A DNA stretch of 64,000 nt from a bacterium Scap17 (GCA_013376735.1 VINJ01000001.1:1674001-1738000), one strand, 5' to 3'; shown: positions 34,747-45,167, numbered from the stretch's first letter. Notes: generated by a model not told the origin, from the sequence alone. Translations and numbers: made by a program.

Positions 34747-36579
34747 TCAGCGCTCCACCCACGCCTTCCAGCCGCCGTATTCGCTGATGTCCGTCATCGG
34801 TACGCCGCTGTCAGCGGAGACTGAGCAGATGAAGCCCGCGACCCAGCGGCCATCTTCGAGTTCGATCTGGCCCAGGCCCAGCGGGAAGGGGATGCCAGCG
34901 AGGAAGCTGCCGACACTGGCGATGGGCAGCGACCAGACCTCCAGCGCGATGCTGGTACCGTCTTGCGGGGCGCGTAGCATGGCCGGTTTGGCGGGTGTCG
35001 CATCGTCCAGCTGATAGAGGCGGTAGCGGGGGGCGCTGTGAGTGCGCGCGACCAGGCGTGCATCGCGCTGGGTGAGCTGGTGATTGAGCGGCATGCCAGT
35101 GAGATGTGCGCCGCAGACGGCGATCTCGAGGCGGCCATTCTGCGCCATCGGCAGATCGCTGTCGGCGAGACGTGCCTGGGGGCGGGCGACCGCGCTGGCC
35201 CCCAGCGGCAGCGCGAATTCCTTCTCGAGCAGCCGGGCGATGCTGAGCAGTTGCAGGTCTTCGAAGGCGGGCGCGAACAGCGTCACGCCGCCGGGCAGGC
35301 CTTGGCTGTTGAAGCCGACCGGCACGGCCAGTGCGCTCAGGTCCAGCAGGTTCATGAAGTTGGTCCAGGTGCCCAGCTCCGAATTGACCGCGATCGGCGC
35401 CTCGGCCAGTTCCGCCTTGGTGGGCAGACGCGGGGTAGTCGGCGCCAGCATCACGTCCACCTGCGCCAGCAGCGCCTCGGCCTGACGGCGGTATTCGGCC
35501 AGCTGATAGCGGGCATCGAAGGCATCCACCGCCAGCGGCGAGGCGCCGCCGAGGGTGATCTCGCGGGTCACCGGATGCAGCGCCTCGGGATTGCGCTCGA
35601 TCAGCTCGCGCACCGCGTGATAACGCTCCGCCACCCAGGGGCCTTCATACAGCAGTCGCGCGGCGGCCAGCAGCGGGCTGCAATCCAGCTCGACCAGCTC
35701 GGCTCCCAGTGCCTTGCACTGACGAATTGCCGCTTCCATGTAGCCGCTGTAATCGGCATCGGTGTGCCACTGGGTACGCGGCGGCACGCCGATACGCAGG
35801 CCGGCAAGGTCCGGCAGCACACCATAGGCCTGGCCGTGAACGGCGAAGTCATGCTCGCGCGCCCAGCGGTTATCGGCATCGAACTGTGCGGTGACTGACA
35901 GCACCTGCGCGGCATCATCGCAGCCCAGCGCGAAGATGGAGATGGTATCCAGGGTGGCGCAGGCCGGTACCACACCGCCCGCGCTGAGCAGGCCGAGCGT
36001 CGGCTTCACGCCCACCAGATTGTTGAAACAGGCCGGCACCCGACCGGAGCCCGCCGTGTCCGTGCCCAGCGCGAAGCTGACCTGGCCCTGGGCAGTGACG
36101 ACGGCGGAGCCACTGCTGGAGCCGCCCGGCACATAGGCGGGGTCGAAGGCATTCGCTGGAGTGCCATAGACCGGCAGGGCGCGCTCACCGACCAGGCCGG
36201 TGGCGAACTGATCCAGATTGGTCTTGCCCATCGGGATCGCGCCTGCCGCGATCAGCTTCTTGACCACGAAGGCATCATCGTCTGGCGTATAGGCAAAGTC
36301 CGGGCAACCGGCGGTGGTGGTGATGCCGGCCAGATCGATATTGTCCTTGATCGCGAAGGGGATGCCGTAGAGCGGCAGTGACTCGGGCGCCACGTCGTCC
36401 AGACGTGCCAGATAGGGCTCCAGCTCATCCACGCTCAGGCGAGTGATCCAGGCGGCGTCCTGCTCAGGTTGCGCGGCCAGCAGTTCATTCACTAGTTGGC
36501 GCGGCGTCAGTTCACCGGACTGATAGGCCTTGCTCAGCGCCGTGATGCTCAGATTGTGCGGGGTATGGGTCATCATCAC
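34747..36579 (-). CDS. atzF: Allophanate hydrolase (AtzF type)
   Basis: A 610-residue amidase-signature enzyme splitting allophanate to ammonia and carbon dioxide, the last step of guanidine breakdown here. Triad residues: K78 (AIKDN), S154 in PGGSSSGSA and S178 in GTDTAGSG. The C-terminal ~150-residue domain typical of AtzF is present (EIAVCGAHLTGMPLNHQLT, PFPLGLGQIELEDG). Its start overlaps the carboxylase stop (ATGA) within a run of three ATG codons, so the first Met is uncertain. Last gene of the operon. Confidence 0.93.
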   Translation of the reverse strand: MMMTHTPHNLSITALSKAYQSGELTPRQLVNELLAAQPEQDAAWITRLSVDELEPYLARLDDVAPESLPLYGIPFAIKDNIDLAGITTTAGCPDFAYTPDDDAFVVKKLIAAGAIPMGKTNLDQFATGLVGERALPVYGTPANAFDPAYVPGGSSSGSAVVTAQGQVSFALGTDTAGSGRVPACFNNLVGVKPTLGLLSAGGVVPACATLDTISIFALGCDDAAQVLSVTAQFDADNRWAREHDFAVHGQAYGVLPDLAGLRIGVPPRTQWHTDADYSGYMEAAIRQCKALGAELVELDCSPLLAAARLLYEGPWVAERYHAVRELIERNPEALHPVTREITLGGASPLAVDAFDARYQLAEYRRQAEALLAQVDVMLAPTTPRLPTKAELAEAPIAVNSELGTWTNFMNLLDLSALAVPVGFNSQGLPGGVTLFAPAFEDLQLLSIARLLEKEFALPLGASAVARPQARLADSDLPMAQNGRLEIAVCGAHLTGMPLNHQLTQRDARLVARTHSAPRYRLYQLDDATPAKPAMLRAPQDGTSIALEVWSLPIASVGSFLAGIPFPLGLGQIELEDGRWVAGFICSVSADSGVPMTDISEYGGWKAWVER

Positions 36580-39500
36580 AGCGTCTCCTCGGAGGACAGG
36601 GTCGATTGGGCGTTGTCTGGTGCGCTGGCATCAGCTGTGTCAGTGGCTTCCACGGCGGTCGACAGCACGATCAGCGGCTGGCCGGGGGCGACGCCACTGC
36701 CTTCCTTGATCGGCAGGCGCACGACGCGGCCTGCAGCGTGGGAGCGAATCTCGACTTCCATCTTCATCGACTCGACCAGCGCCACCACCTGGCCGGCCTC
36801 GACGAGATCGCCCTCGGCGACTTCCAGTTTCCACAGGCTGCCGGTGACCGGCGTGTCGATGCCCAGCTCGTCATCGCTCAGGCTATCGGCTTCCTGCACC
36901 TCGTTGATCTGGTCCTCGAAGATGAACTGGCCGCGCGCATGCCAGTCGTCGATTTCCTGCTGGAAGGCCGCCTGACGGCGTTCACGGAAGGCATCGGTCT
37001 CGGCCTGATGCTCGGCGATCTGGGCCTGATAATCGGCGAGACGGAAGCGGGTCTTCTCGATCTTGAGGTCGTAGCGTCCCTGGGGATGGTCACGACGGAT
37101 CTGTTCGAGCGCCTCGTGGCTGACCGGGTGGAAGCGCAGCTGATCGAACACGCGCAGTAGCCACGGGCTGGTGAAGTGTTCGGTACGGCGATAGCGATTC
37201 CACATCTGCAGCGTGCGACCGACGAACTGATAGCCGCCGGGGCCTTCCATGCCGTACACGCACAGATAGGCGCCGCCGATGCCCACCGAGTTCTCGGCGG
37301 TCCAGGTGCGTGCCGGGTTGTACTTGGTGGTCACCAGACGCTGGCGCGGGTCCAGCGGCGTTGCCACCGGCGCGCCGAGATAGACATCGCCGAGGCCCAT
37401 CACCAGATAGCGCGCATTGAGCACGATCTCGCGCACCGCGGTCTCATCGGCGAGGCCGTTGATGCGGCGGATGAACTCCAGGTTGCTCGGGCACCAGGGG
37501 GCGTCCGGGCGCACCGAGCGCTGGTACTTGTCGATGGCCTGCTGACACGCCGGGTCATCCCAGGACAGCGGCAGGTGCACGGTGCGTGCCTCGATCTCGA
37601 TGTCCTCGACATCCTTGAGCGCGACCTCGGCCTGCTCCAGGTGCGTCATCAGCGTGGCGAGCGTCAGGCTGCGCGGATCGTAGTGCAGTTGCAGCGAGCG
37701 GATGCCCGGGGTCATCTCCATCAGCCCGGGCAGCGGATGCTCCTTGAGCCACAGCATCCAGGCGTGGGCGCGGAAGCGCAGCGCGATATCCAGTTCCATC
37801 TGGCCGAATTCGATCAGCAGGAAGTCATCGCCGGCGCGGCGATAGACGATCTGCTCGCCGCCTTGCTCGGCGCTGAGGCGCTTGAGCACCGGCGAGTCAT
37901 CGGGACGCGGGCGTTGCTCGGCGATATCGCTCAGCGTGGCAATGCCGCTCAGTGTGTTGCTGGTCGCCGCCAGAGGTGACTCCAGTGCGTCGAGCTGGCC
38001 ATTGGCGAGGGCTGCGATCACGGCATCCTGCTGCACCTCGATGGTGCGGGCTTCCTCCAGGGTCAGCGCGACGAAGCGGATGCGATCACCGGCGGCTAGC
38101 TGGCCCAGCTTCCAGCGTTCGGCGCGCACCACGGTGGCCGGGCACACGAAGCCGCCCAGTGACGGGCCGTCCGGGCCGAGGATGACCGGCATGTCGCCGG
38201 TGAAGTCGATGGTGCCGAAGGCATAGGCGTTGTCGTGGATGTTGGAGGGATGCAGACCGGCCTCGCCGCCGTCGGCGCGTGCCCACTGCGGACGCGGACC
38301 GATCAGGCGCACGCCGGTGCGGCTGGAGTTGTAGTGCACTTCCCAGCGGTGGCCGAAGAAGGTGCTGATGTCGTCTTCGGTGAAGAAGTCCGGCGCACCG
38401 TGCGGGCCGTAGAGCACGCCGATCTGCCATTCGCGGCCCGTTGTCTTGCCTTGTTCCTTCTTGCCTTGATCATCATCGATGATGCTGGCGCCCTGCGGGA
38501 TCAGCGCCTCGGGCAGCTGGGTCAGGGCGGGCTTGTGGCACTCGGCGAGATCCGCCAGCGGCAGGGTGTCGCCACTGCGCAGCGCACGTCCGGCATGGCC
38601 GCCGAACTGACCGAGGGTGAAGGTCGCGCGCGAGCCCAGATACTGCGGGCAATCGATGCCACCGGCGATCAGCAGATAGCTGCGCGCGCCGGCGGCGACC
38701 TTGCCCAGGCTCAGGGTGCTGCCAGCGGCGATCTCGTGCACCTGCCACAGGGCAAGCTCGTGAGTCGCCAGGTCAGCGGAGCTGGCGTCAGATGCTGAAA
38801 CGGACAGCGTGGCGGGCATGGGCGCACCGGCCAGCACCACGCGCGTGGCACGATTGAAGTGCAGCGTCGGGCCATTGAGGGTGATCTCGAGGCCAGCGGC
38901 ATCGGCGGCGTTGCCCAGCAGCGCATTGCCGAGTCGGAAGGCGTAGTCATCGAAGGGGCCGGAGGGCGGCACGCCCACATCCCAGTGGCCCTGGCGACCC
39001 GGCATGTCCTGCACGGTGGTCAGGGTACCGGGAGCGATCACTTCAAAGGTCGGCGCGTCCCATTCGAGGCCTTCCAGCCAGCGGGTGTAGATCACGACAT
39101 TGATAAAGCGCGGGTCCTCCAGCAGGTGCGACAGCCACTGGCGGTTGGTCTCGATGCCGTAGAGGCGAGAGGCCGCAAGCGCATTGGAGAGATCGCCACG
39201 CGCCTGTTCGCGGGTCGGGGCGTGCACCATCACCTTGGCAAGCATCGGATCGAACCAGGCGGGGACCTCGAAACCGGCCTCGATGGAGTGATCCACCCGC
39301 AGCTGGCTGCCCCCGGTGAGGGCGGCGGTCACTGCGTCGTTGGCGAACTCCACCTCGGTGAGCAGGCCGCTTGAGGGGCGGAAGTCGTGCTGCGGATTCT
39401 CGGCATAGACGCGTGCCTGCATGGCGTGGCCACGCGATGTGAGCGGTGCGACCAGCTCGCGCAGACTGCCCAGTTCGCCGGCGCCCAGCTTGAGCATCCA

Positions 39501-40430
39501 GGCGACGATGTCCACGTCCCATACAAGCTCCGTGACGCCGTGCTCGACCTGCAGGCGGGTATTGACCTCGAGGAAGTAGAAGGCCTGACGCTCGGCGTCA
39601 TAGATGAATTCGACGGTACCGGCGCTGCGGTAATTGACGGCTTCGCCCAGGCGGATGGCGGTGGCGATCATGTCTTGGCGAACGCGCTCTGGCAGGTCGG
39701 GGGCCGGGCATTCCTCGATGACCTTCTGGTGGCGGCGCTGACTGGAGCAGTCGCGCTCGCCCAGCGCGATCACCGTGCCTTCACCATCACCGAACAGCTG
39801 CACCTCCAGATGGCGGGCGCGGGCGATGTACGCCTCGAGGAAGACGCCGCCATCCCCGAAGTTGCGCTCGCCCAGCCCCTTGACCGAATCGAAGGCGCGG
39901 CTGAGGGAGGCTTCTTTGTCACAGACCTGCATGCCGATGCCGCCGCCGCCGGCGGTGGACTTGAGCATCACCGGATAGCCGATACGTTCGGCCTCGCTCA
40001 GTGCGCTCTCCACGTCGTCGAGCAGGCCGGTGCCGGGCACCAGCGGCACACCGGCATTCTCGGCGATGGTGCGCGCCTCGTGCTTGAGGCCGAAGGCGTG
40101 GATCTGCTCGACGGTCGGGCCGAGGAAGACCAGGCCGGCGGCATCACAGGCCTGGATGAAGCGGGTGTTCTCGGACAGGAATCCGTAGCCCGGATGGACG
40201 GCCTGGGCGCCACTCTCACGAGCGACAGCGATCAGCTTGTCGATGTCGAGATAGGTCTCGGCGGCGGCACCTTCGCCGAGGCTGTAGGCTTCATCGGCCT
40301 CGCGCACGAAGGGGGATTCACGGTCGGCTTCTGCGTAGACGGCGACGCTCTGGACACCGAGGGCACGCAGTGTGCGCTGGATTCGGGTGGCGATGGCGCC
40401 ACGGTTGGCAATCAGGACCTTGTGGAACAT
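36576..40430 (-). CDS. Guanidine carboxylase (annotated family: urea carboxylase)
   Basis: A 1284-residue biotin enzyme. In order: biotin carboxylase with ATP-grasp (MFHKVLIANRGAIATRIQRT; STAGGGGIGMQ), a KipA-like then a KipI-like carboxyltransferase half, and a biotinyl domain with the target lysine in VESMKMEVEIRSH. It carboxylates guanidine (and in relatives urea) with ATP and bicarbonate. The guanidine-I riboswitch, the two deiminase-type subunits and the importer in the same operon indicate guanidine as the real substrate. Start MFHKVLIANRG at 40430; the frame runs 38 codons further without support. Overlaps the next gene by 4 bases. Confidence 0.9.
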   Translation of the reverse strand: MFHKVLIANRGAIATRIQRTLRALGVQSVAVYAEADRESPFVREADEAYSLGEGAAAETYLDIDKLIAVARESGAQAVHPGYGFLSENTRFIQACDAAGLVFLGPTVEQIHAFGLKHEARTIAENAGVPLVPGTGLLDDVESALSEAERIGYPVMLKSTAGGGGIGMQVCDKEASLSRAFDSVKGLGERNFGDGGVFLEAYIARARHLEVQLFGDGEGTVIALGERDCSSQRRHQKVIEECPAPDLPERVRQDMIATAIRLGEAVNYRSAGTVEFIYDAERQAFYFLEVNTRLQVEHGVTELVWDVDIVAWMLKLGAGELGSLRELVAPLTSRGHAMQARVYAENPQHDFRPSSGLLTEVEFANDAVTAALTGGSQLRVDHSIEAGFEVPAWFDPMLAKVMVHAPTREQARGDLSNALAASRLYGIETNRQWLSHLLEDPRFINVVIYTRWLEGLEWDAPTFEVIAPGTLTTVQDMPGRQGHWDVGVPPSGPFDDYAFRLGNALLGNAADAAGLEITLNGPTLHFNRATRVVLAGAPMPATLSVSASDASSADLATHELALWQVHEIAAGSTLSLGKVAAGARSYLLIAGGIDCPQYLGSRATFTLGQFGGHAGRALRSGDTLPLADLAECHKPALTQLPEALIPQGASIIDDDQGKKEQGKTTGREWQIGVLYGPHGAPDFFTEDDISTFFGHRWEVHYNSSRTGVRLIGPRPQWARADGGEAGLHPSNIHDNAYAFGTIDFTGDMPVILGPDGPSLGGFVCPATVVRAERWKLGQLAAGDRIRFVALTLEEARTIEVQQDAVIAALANGQLDALESPLAATSNTLSGIATLSDIAEQRPRPDDSPVLKRLSAEQGGEQIVYRRAGDDFLLIEFGQMELDIALRFRAHAWMLWLKEHPLPGLMEMTPGIRSLQLHYDPRSLTLATLMTHLEQAEVALKDVEDIEIEARTVHLPLSWDDPACQQAIDKYQRSVRPDAPWCPSNLEFIRRINGLADETAVREIVLNARYLVMGLGDVYLGAPVATPLDPRQRLVTTKYNPARTWTAENSVGIGGAYLCVYGMEGPGGYQFVGRTLQMWNRYRRTEHFTSPWLLRVFDQLRFHPVSHEALEQIRRDHPQGRYDLKIEKTRFRLADYQAQIAEHQAETDAFRERRQAAFQQEIDDWHARGQFIFEDQINEVQEADSLSDDELGIDTPVTGSLWKLEVAEGDLVEAGQVVALVESMKMEVEIRSHAAGRVVRLPIKEGSGVAPGQPLIVLSTAVEATDTADASAPDNAQSTLSSEETL

Positions 40431-40617
40431 GACGGAGTCATCCTTCCGGCGGCGGGTCGTCCCGCCTTCAAACTGTAAGCTGCCGGTCGTCCGGTAGCCG
40501 GGCGGAGCCTTGAGGGCTGACGAGTGATGCAGAAGAGATGACATCGTCAGGTGTGGCTCGGCCGTGTCTTGTCGTATTCGAATGCTTCGGTGCAGCTTTA
40601 CGGCTCAGCTCGGCGGC

Positions 40618-41328
40618 TCAATCCAGCGGCGAGTCGCTGATGCGGATGGCAACCGGTGTCGGGTCGTAGCCATTGCAAGGGTTGTTGAGCTGCGGGCAGT
40701 TGGAGAGCAGCACGTAGACGTCACGCTCGGCGACCATCTCGACGTACTTGCCCGGGGCGGACAGGCCATCCTCGAAGCTCAGGCCGCCATCGGCGGTGAC
40801 CGGTACGTTCATGAAGAAGTTGATGTTGTGGCCGATGTCGCGCTTGGTCAGGTCGTACTTCGGGTAGCGGGCGATGGCCAGCATCCAGTTGTCACGGCAG
40901 GAGTGCATATGGCGCTTCTCCAGGTCGTAACGCACGGTGTTGGACTCGCTGGAACAGGCGCCACCCAGGGTGTCGTGACGGCCACAGGTATCGCCGGTGA
41001 TGGTCAGCAGCGCACGGCCACGGGTGGAATAGAGCACCGTGCCGGTGGTCAGGTAGACCTTGCCCTGCTCGCGCACGGTGTCCATCGCGCTGTAGCGCTC
41101 GGCGGTGTCGTCGGCGGAGAAGAACAGGGTGTCGGCGGCCTGATTGCCGTGCAGGTCGGTGATGCGCAGGTGCTGGCCGGCGCGGACCAGACCGATGAAG
41201 TGATCGCCGGCCTCGACGGTGCGCTCAAGCTCGCGTGGCTGCTCGGCCGGGTCGGCGTAGCTCAGCGGTGTGCCATCGGTGGTGGTCGAGGTGTGGGCCT
41301 GGGGGTGTTCAAGCGTCGAGGTGCACAT
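40618..41328 (-). CDS. Carboxyguanidine deiminase subunit (urea carboxylase-associated protein, DUF1989)
   Basis: A 236-residue DUF1989-type protein. The pattern [35 protein letters not shown] and [15 protein letters not shown] is that of the urea carboxylase-associated proteins, which have been shown to form the heteromeric carboxyguanidine deiminase CgdAB. It converts carboxyguanidine toward allophanate and ammonia. Conserved Cys and His in TCGRHD and ACSSESN probably bind zinc. Start 41328 follows AAAGGACA; a Met 8 codons upstream is an alternative. Which subunit is A or B was not decided. Confidence 0.85.
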   Translation of the reverse strand: MCTSTLEHPQAHTSTTTDGTPLSYADPAEQPRELERTVEAGDHFIGLVRAGQHLRITDLHGNQAADTLFFSADDTAERYSAMDTVREQGKVYLTTGTVLYSTRGRALLTITGDTCGRHDTLGGACSSESNTVRYDLEKRHMHSCRDNWMLAIARYPKYDLTKRDIGHNINFFMNVPVTADGGLSFEDGLSAPGKYVEMVAERDVYVLLSNCPQLNNPCNGYDPTPVAIRISDSPLD

Positions 41329-41411
41329 GGGGTTGTCCTTTGTCCTTGTCATCTAAGGCGTCGTCGCCATTTGCCAGTCGGCGTGGCGTCGGTCTCTGTT
41401 CGGGAAACGTC

Positions 41412-42173
41412 TCAGCCTGCCAGGTGATAGAGCTGGTTGTTGGCGTAGGCGCGGGCATTCTCGGGGCGCGACAGATAGCAGGCGTCGTGCTCATCCATCG
41501 CTGTCGCGGTCCCGAAGGTCATGTCCACGCCGCGCAGCGGATATTCCTCCGCGGGGTCCAGCGGATGCGGGCAGGTATGCAGGATGACGATGGTGTCCAT
41601 CTCGAAGCGCAGGGTGACGCTGTCGCCGGCGGCGCAGTGGTCCGCGACGTAGTGCAGGTTGGCGTCTTCATCGGCACGCACGCGGGAGAACAGGTTGAGG
41701 TTGGCGCACAGGTCGCGCTCGCCCAGGCCGTACTTGGCCATCTCGATCAACAGGCTGTCGTGACCGCTGGGCGTGAAGTCATTGAAGGCTTGCTGATAGG
41801 CCTTCTTGTGCCAGCCCTTGGCGGCGAAATGATGCTCCATCAGGTTGCCGCTGGCGCTGTCATGCCAGCCGAGGTCGTCCTGGATGATGGAGGCGAAGAT
41901 GCGGCCCATGTCGGAATACAGGCAGTGACCTTCGGTGAGGCGGAAGGTGTGCTGACCCTTGAGGGTATCCGGCAGGTTGAGACGCTCAAGCAGATCCAGC
42001 GGGTTGTACATCACCAGGCCGACATTGGCGTTGGCCTGGCTGGCGGTCAGCTTGAGCGCGCTGCCACGCGGCATGCGCATCGACCAGTGATGGCCGCCGG
42101 GCAGGTGCGTCTTGTACTTTGCAGTAAAGCTGGCAGGTGTGACGCTATTGGCGGTTTCAAGCGGTGCGTTCAT
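41412..42173 (-). CDS. Carboxyguanidine deiminase subunit (urea carboxylase-associated protein, DUF1989)
   Basis: A 253-residue paralogue of the downstream gene: MPRGSALKLTASQANANVGL, TEGHCLYSDMGRIFASII, DSLLIEMAKYGLGERDLCAN and a C-terminal FEMDTIVILHTCPHPLDP. It is the second subunit of the deiminase. Start MNAPLETAN at 42173 lies 17 bases inside the end of the ATPase gene, so translation is coupled. Supplies the ammonia-releasing step between the carboxylase and allophanate hydrolase. Confidence 0.85.
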   Translation of the reverse strand: MNAPLETANSVTPASFTAKYKTHLPGGHHWSMRMPRGSALKLTASQANANVGLVMYNPLDLLERLNLPDTLKGQHTFRLTEGHCLYSDMGRIFASIIQDDLGWHDSASGNLMEHHFAAKGWHKKAYQQAFNDFTPSGHDSLLIEMAKYGLGERDLCANLNLFSRVRADEDANLHYVADHCAAGDSVTLRFEMDTIVILHTCPHPLDPAEEYPLRGVDMTFGTATAMDEHDACYLSRPENARAYANNQLYHLAG

Positions 42174-43059
42174 TGAGGTGGCCTCCAGGGGTGTTGGCGT
42201 GTGCGCTGGCATGAGCGCTGGAAGGGGCGTTCGTTCGGGAGCAAGTCGCGGTGCCCGTAGCCGGTGCCTCGGCGGCCGGCGTGGCGGCGGAGCCGGAGCT
42301 GATGGCCGAGTCATCGCCTGGTGCACTGGCAGAACGCTTGCTGCGCTCGGTGGGCAGGTCATAGGTGATGGTCGAGCCATAGGCCTGCGGGGCCTGCGGG
42401 TCGACACGCACCTTGTCGAACACCCAGACGCGTGAGCCCAGCTCGAAGGCTTCCTTGAGGTCATGGGTGATCATGAAGATGGTCAGCTGCTGTTCTTCCC
42501 ACAGACGCAGGATCAGCTGATGCATGTCCTTGCGGATGCCCGGGTCCAGTGCGCCGAAGGGCTCATCCAGCAGGAGAATGCGCGGCTTCATCATCAGCGC
42601 CTGGGCGATGGCGAGGCGCTGCTGCATGCCGCCGGACAGCTCATGCGGGTACTTGTCCAGCGCATGGGACAGGCCGACTTCTGCCAGACGTTTCTCAGCA
42701 GCGACCCGGGCTTCGCGACGCTTGGCACCGAACAGCTTGCCGGTCAGCGGGGCGCGCGCCAGCTCCTCGGCCATGATCACGTTGCCCAGCACCGTGAGGT
42801 GCGGGAAGACGGAATACTTCTGGAAGACGATGCCGCGGTCCGGCCCCGGCTCGCCGGGGATGGGCTTGCCATCGAGCAGCAACTCACCGCGCGAGACGCC
42901 CTCGGTGCCCAGCAGCAGCTTGAGGAAGGTGGTCTTGCCGCAGCCGGAGGCGCCGACCAGGGTGATGAATTCTCCGGCCTCGACGGTCAGGTTCATGCGT
43001 TCCAGCACGACCTGCTCACCGTAGTGCTTCTCGAGACCCTTGGCGTGGATCAGGCTCAT
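42157..43059 (-). CDS. ABC transporter ATPase of the guanidine/urea-type importer
   Basis: A 300-residue ATPase of the TauB/SsuB/NrtD class. Walker A GASGCGKTT, signature ELSGGMQQR, Walker B ILLLDEPFGALD. The ATPase core ends about residue 235. A Ser/Ala/Thr-rich tail of about 60 residues (SGSAATPAAEAPATGTATC) follows and overlaps the next start; this tail is not part of the family. Works with the permease and binding protein of the same operon. Confidence 0.9.
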   Translation of the reverse strand: MSLIHAKGLEKHYGEQVVLERMNLTVEAGEFITLVGASGCGKTTFLKLLLGTEGVSRGELLLDGKPIPGEPGPDRGIVFQKYSVFPHLTVLGNVIMAEELARAPLTGKLFGAKRREARVAAEKRLAEVGLSHALDKYPHELSGGMQQRLAIAQALMMKPRILLLDEPFGALDPGIRKDMHQLILRLWEEQQLTIFMITHDLKEAFELGSRVWVFDKVRVDPQAPQAYGSTITYDLPTERSKRSASAPGDDSAISSGSAATPAAEAPATGTATCSRTNAPSSAHASAHANTPGGHLNERTA

Positions 43060-43880
43060 GATTGGCTCTCCTCAGCGTGGTACCAGGGGAAGGCGCGGGT
43101 CGAGACGAGCACCAGCAGACGGTCGAGCAGGAAGGCCAGCAGCGTGATCCAGGCCACGTAGGGCAGGATGATGTCCATCGCCAGATAGCGGCGCACCAGG
43201 AAGATGCGGTAGCCGAGGCCATCCTGGGCGGCGATGGCTTCCGCGGCGATCAGGAACAGCCAGGCGCTGCCGAGTGCCAGGCGCGTGGCGCTCAGAAGGC
43301 GCGGGGTCAGCTGAGGCAGCAGGACGCGGGTCAGCACCTGCCAGGAGCTGGCGCCCAGGGTCTGGGCCTTGATCAGCTGCTCATCGGGCAGGCGCAGGGC
43401 CTGATTCTGCAGGTCGCGAATCAGGAAGGGCGTGATGCCGATGACGATCAGCGCGATCTTGGCCAGCTCGCCGGTACCGAAGGCGATGAACAGGATCGGC
43501 AGAATCGCCATCGGCGGAATCAGGGACAGCACGGTGATCAGCGGTGACAGCTTGGCGCGCAGCAGCGGCAGGCCACCGGTGAGCAGGCCGACGCTCAGGC
43601 CGATCAGCGCACTGATCAGCACGCCGGCCAGCAGGCGTTCGAGACTGGCGAAGGTGTCGGTCCACAGCGGCAGGTCGCCGGTGCGCACGTTGACCTCAGT
43701 GGCTAGTCGGGTGAAGGACTCGCCCATGGCCGCGAAGGACGGCAGCAGGCGGTCATTCGGGTTGTCGAGCAGTCGCTGGTTGGACTGCACGATGTAAGGG
43801 ATGGCCAGCAGCGCGAAGGGCAGGCCGCCGAGCAGCCAGCGGCCACCACGGGAGGGTGTCAGGTTGATCAGACGTTTCAT
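43056..43880 (-). CDS. ABC transporter permease of the guanidine/urea-type importer
   Basis: A 274-residue inner-membrane permease of the SsuC/TauC type with about six helices and the EAA loop (AQTLGASSWQVLTRVLLPQLT). It overlaps the ATPase start by 4 bases. Imports the nitrogen substrate delivered by the binding protein. Confidence 0.9.
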   Translation of the reverse strand: MKRLINLTPSRGGRWLLGGLPFALLAIPYIVQSNQRLLDNPNDRLLPSFAAMGESFTRLATEVNVRTGDLPLWTDTFASLERLLAGVLISALIGLSVGLLTGGLPLLRAKLSPLITVLSLIPPMAILPILFIAFGTGELAKIALIVIGITPFLIRDLQNQALRLPDEQLIKAQTLGASSWQVLTRVLLPQLTPRLLSATRLALGSAWLFLIAAEAIAAQDGLGYRIFLVRRYLAMDIILPYVAWITLLAFLLDRLLVLVSTRAFPWYHAEESQS

Positions 43881-44000
43881 GCGCGGGCTCCACGGGTGCG
43901 TACGAAGGTGCGAACAAAGATGCGGTCTAGGGAGGCGCTTGGTTCACGTTCCGCGGGGCAGGCTGTCCCGCGGAGCGTTTGCGGCATCCACCGCGTGGCG

Positions 44001-45149
44001 TTACTGGCTGTCAGCCAGTGCGGCGGTGTAGCTCGGGTCGAAGCGCAGCATCACGTTGCCCTCATCGCCGATGACACCGGCGGGGGTCTCGATACCGATG
44101 AAGCCGGAATCCGGCGCACCTTCGCCCAGCAGCCCCTGCGCGAAGCTGAAGTCGGCGATGTGCTGCATGGTGTCCTTGAGGCCTGGCGCATTGAAGGCGG
44201 CCACCGACTCGGCGGGGGTGTAGTACATGTGGGTCGCGGCCAGCTGGGACTGATAGCCGGCGAGATCGGTGCCGGCGGCATCTGCCATCTGGGTCAGCGC
44301 AGCCTCGTCACCGGCCTTCATCTTCTCCATCACCTCATACCAGGCGCCGACCAGCGCATGGCCGAAGTCCGGGTTGTCCTTCAGCGTCTGGGTATTGACG
44401 ACCATCAGGTCGAGAATCTCGCCGGGGATGTCGCTGGAGTTGAAGACTTCGGTGTAGCCGGGCATGTCCTTGAGGGTGGCCAGCTGCGGGTTCCAGGTCA
44501 CCACCGCCTGGGTATCCGGGTTGCTGGCCAGCGCCACGATGTCGGCATCGCCGGTATTGGTGGTGGTGAGGTCTCGCTCGCTCATGCCGACGCTGTCCAG
44601 CGCACGTGCCAGCAGGTAGTGGGAGACACTGAACTGCACCAGATTGACCTCACGACCCTTCAGGGACTCGATGGAATCGCCGTCGCGGACCATCACGCCG
44701 TCATTGCCATCGGAGTAGTCGCCCAGAATCAGCGCGGTGGAATCCACGCCGCTGGCGGCGGGCAGGGTGAGGGCGTCCATGTTGGTCATGGCGCAGCCAT
44801 CGACATTGCCGGAGGTGTACTGATTGGTGGACTCGACGTAATCGTTGACCTGCACCACATCGATGTTGATGTCGTACTTCTTGGCCCACTTGTCGACGAT
44901 GCCCTGGGTGTCCGCGTATTCCCACGGCATCCAGCCGGCATACACCGACCAGCACACGCTGAAGGAATCTTGCGCCATGGCCTGCGGGCTCAGCGATGCG
45001 CCAAGCAGCAGGGCGCCGGCCAGCGCAGCACGTTTGGAAGCGTTTCGGGAAACGGTAGATGAAGCAGATGAGACAGCAGCGGATGACACCTGGGCGCTGG
45101 CATCCGAGGGGGAAGTCGCGGACTGGGAAAGGCGAGTGAGCTGGGTCAT
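44001..45149 (-). CDS. Putative urea/guanidine ABC transporter substrate-binding protein
   Basis: A 382-residue periplasmic protein. A long Ser-rich n-region (about 38 residues) precedes the hydrophobic signal (RAALAGALLLGASLSPQAMA-QDS). The mature protein has the NMT1/SsuA-like fold pattern (CWSVYAGWMPWEYADTQGIV, NVDGCAMTNMDALTLPAASG) known from proteins encoded with urea/guanidine carboxylase. GGAGATAACGACA precedes the ATG. First gene of the operon, directly behind the riboswitch. Confidence 0.88.
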   Translation of the reverse strand: MTQLTRLSQSATSPSDASAQVSSAAVSSASSTVSRNASKRAALAGALLLGASLSPQAMAQDSFSVCWSVYAGWMPWEYADTQGIVDKWAKKYDINIDVVQVNDYVESTNQYTSGNVDGCAMTNMDALTLPAASGVDSTALILGDYSDGNDGVMVRDGDSIESLKGREVNLVQFSVSHYLLARALDSVGMSERDLTTTNTGDADIVALASNPDTQAVVTWNPQLATLKDMPGYTEVFNSSDIPGEILDLMVVNTQTLKDNPDFGHALVGAWYEVMEKMKAGDEAALTQMADAAGTDLAGYQSQLAATHMYYTPAESVAAFNAPGLKDTMQHIADFSFAQGLLGEGAPDSGFIGIETPAGVIGDEGNVMLRFDPSYTAALADSQ

Positions 45150-45167
45150 TGTCGTTATCTCCGGCGG

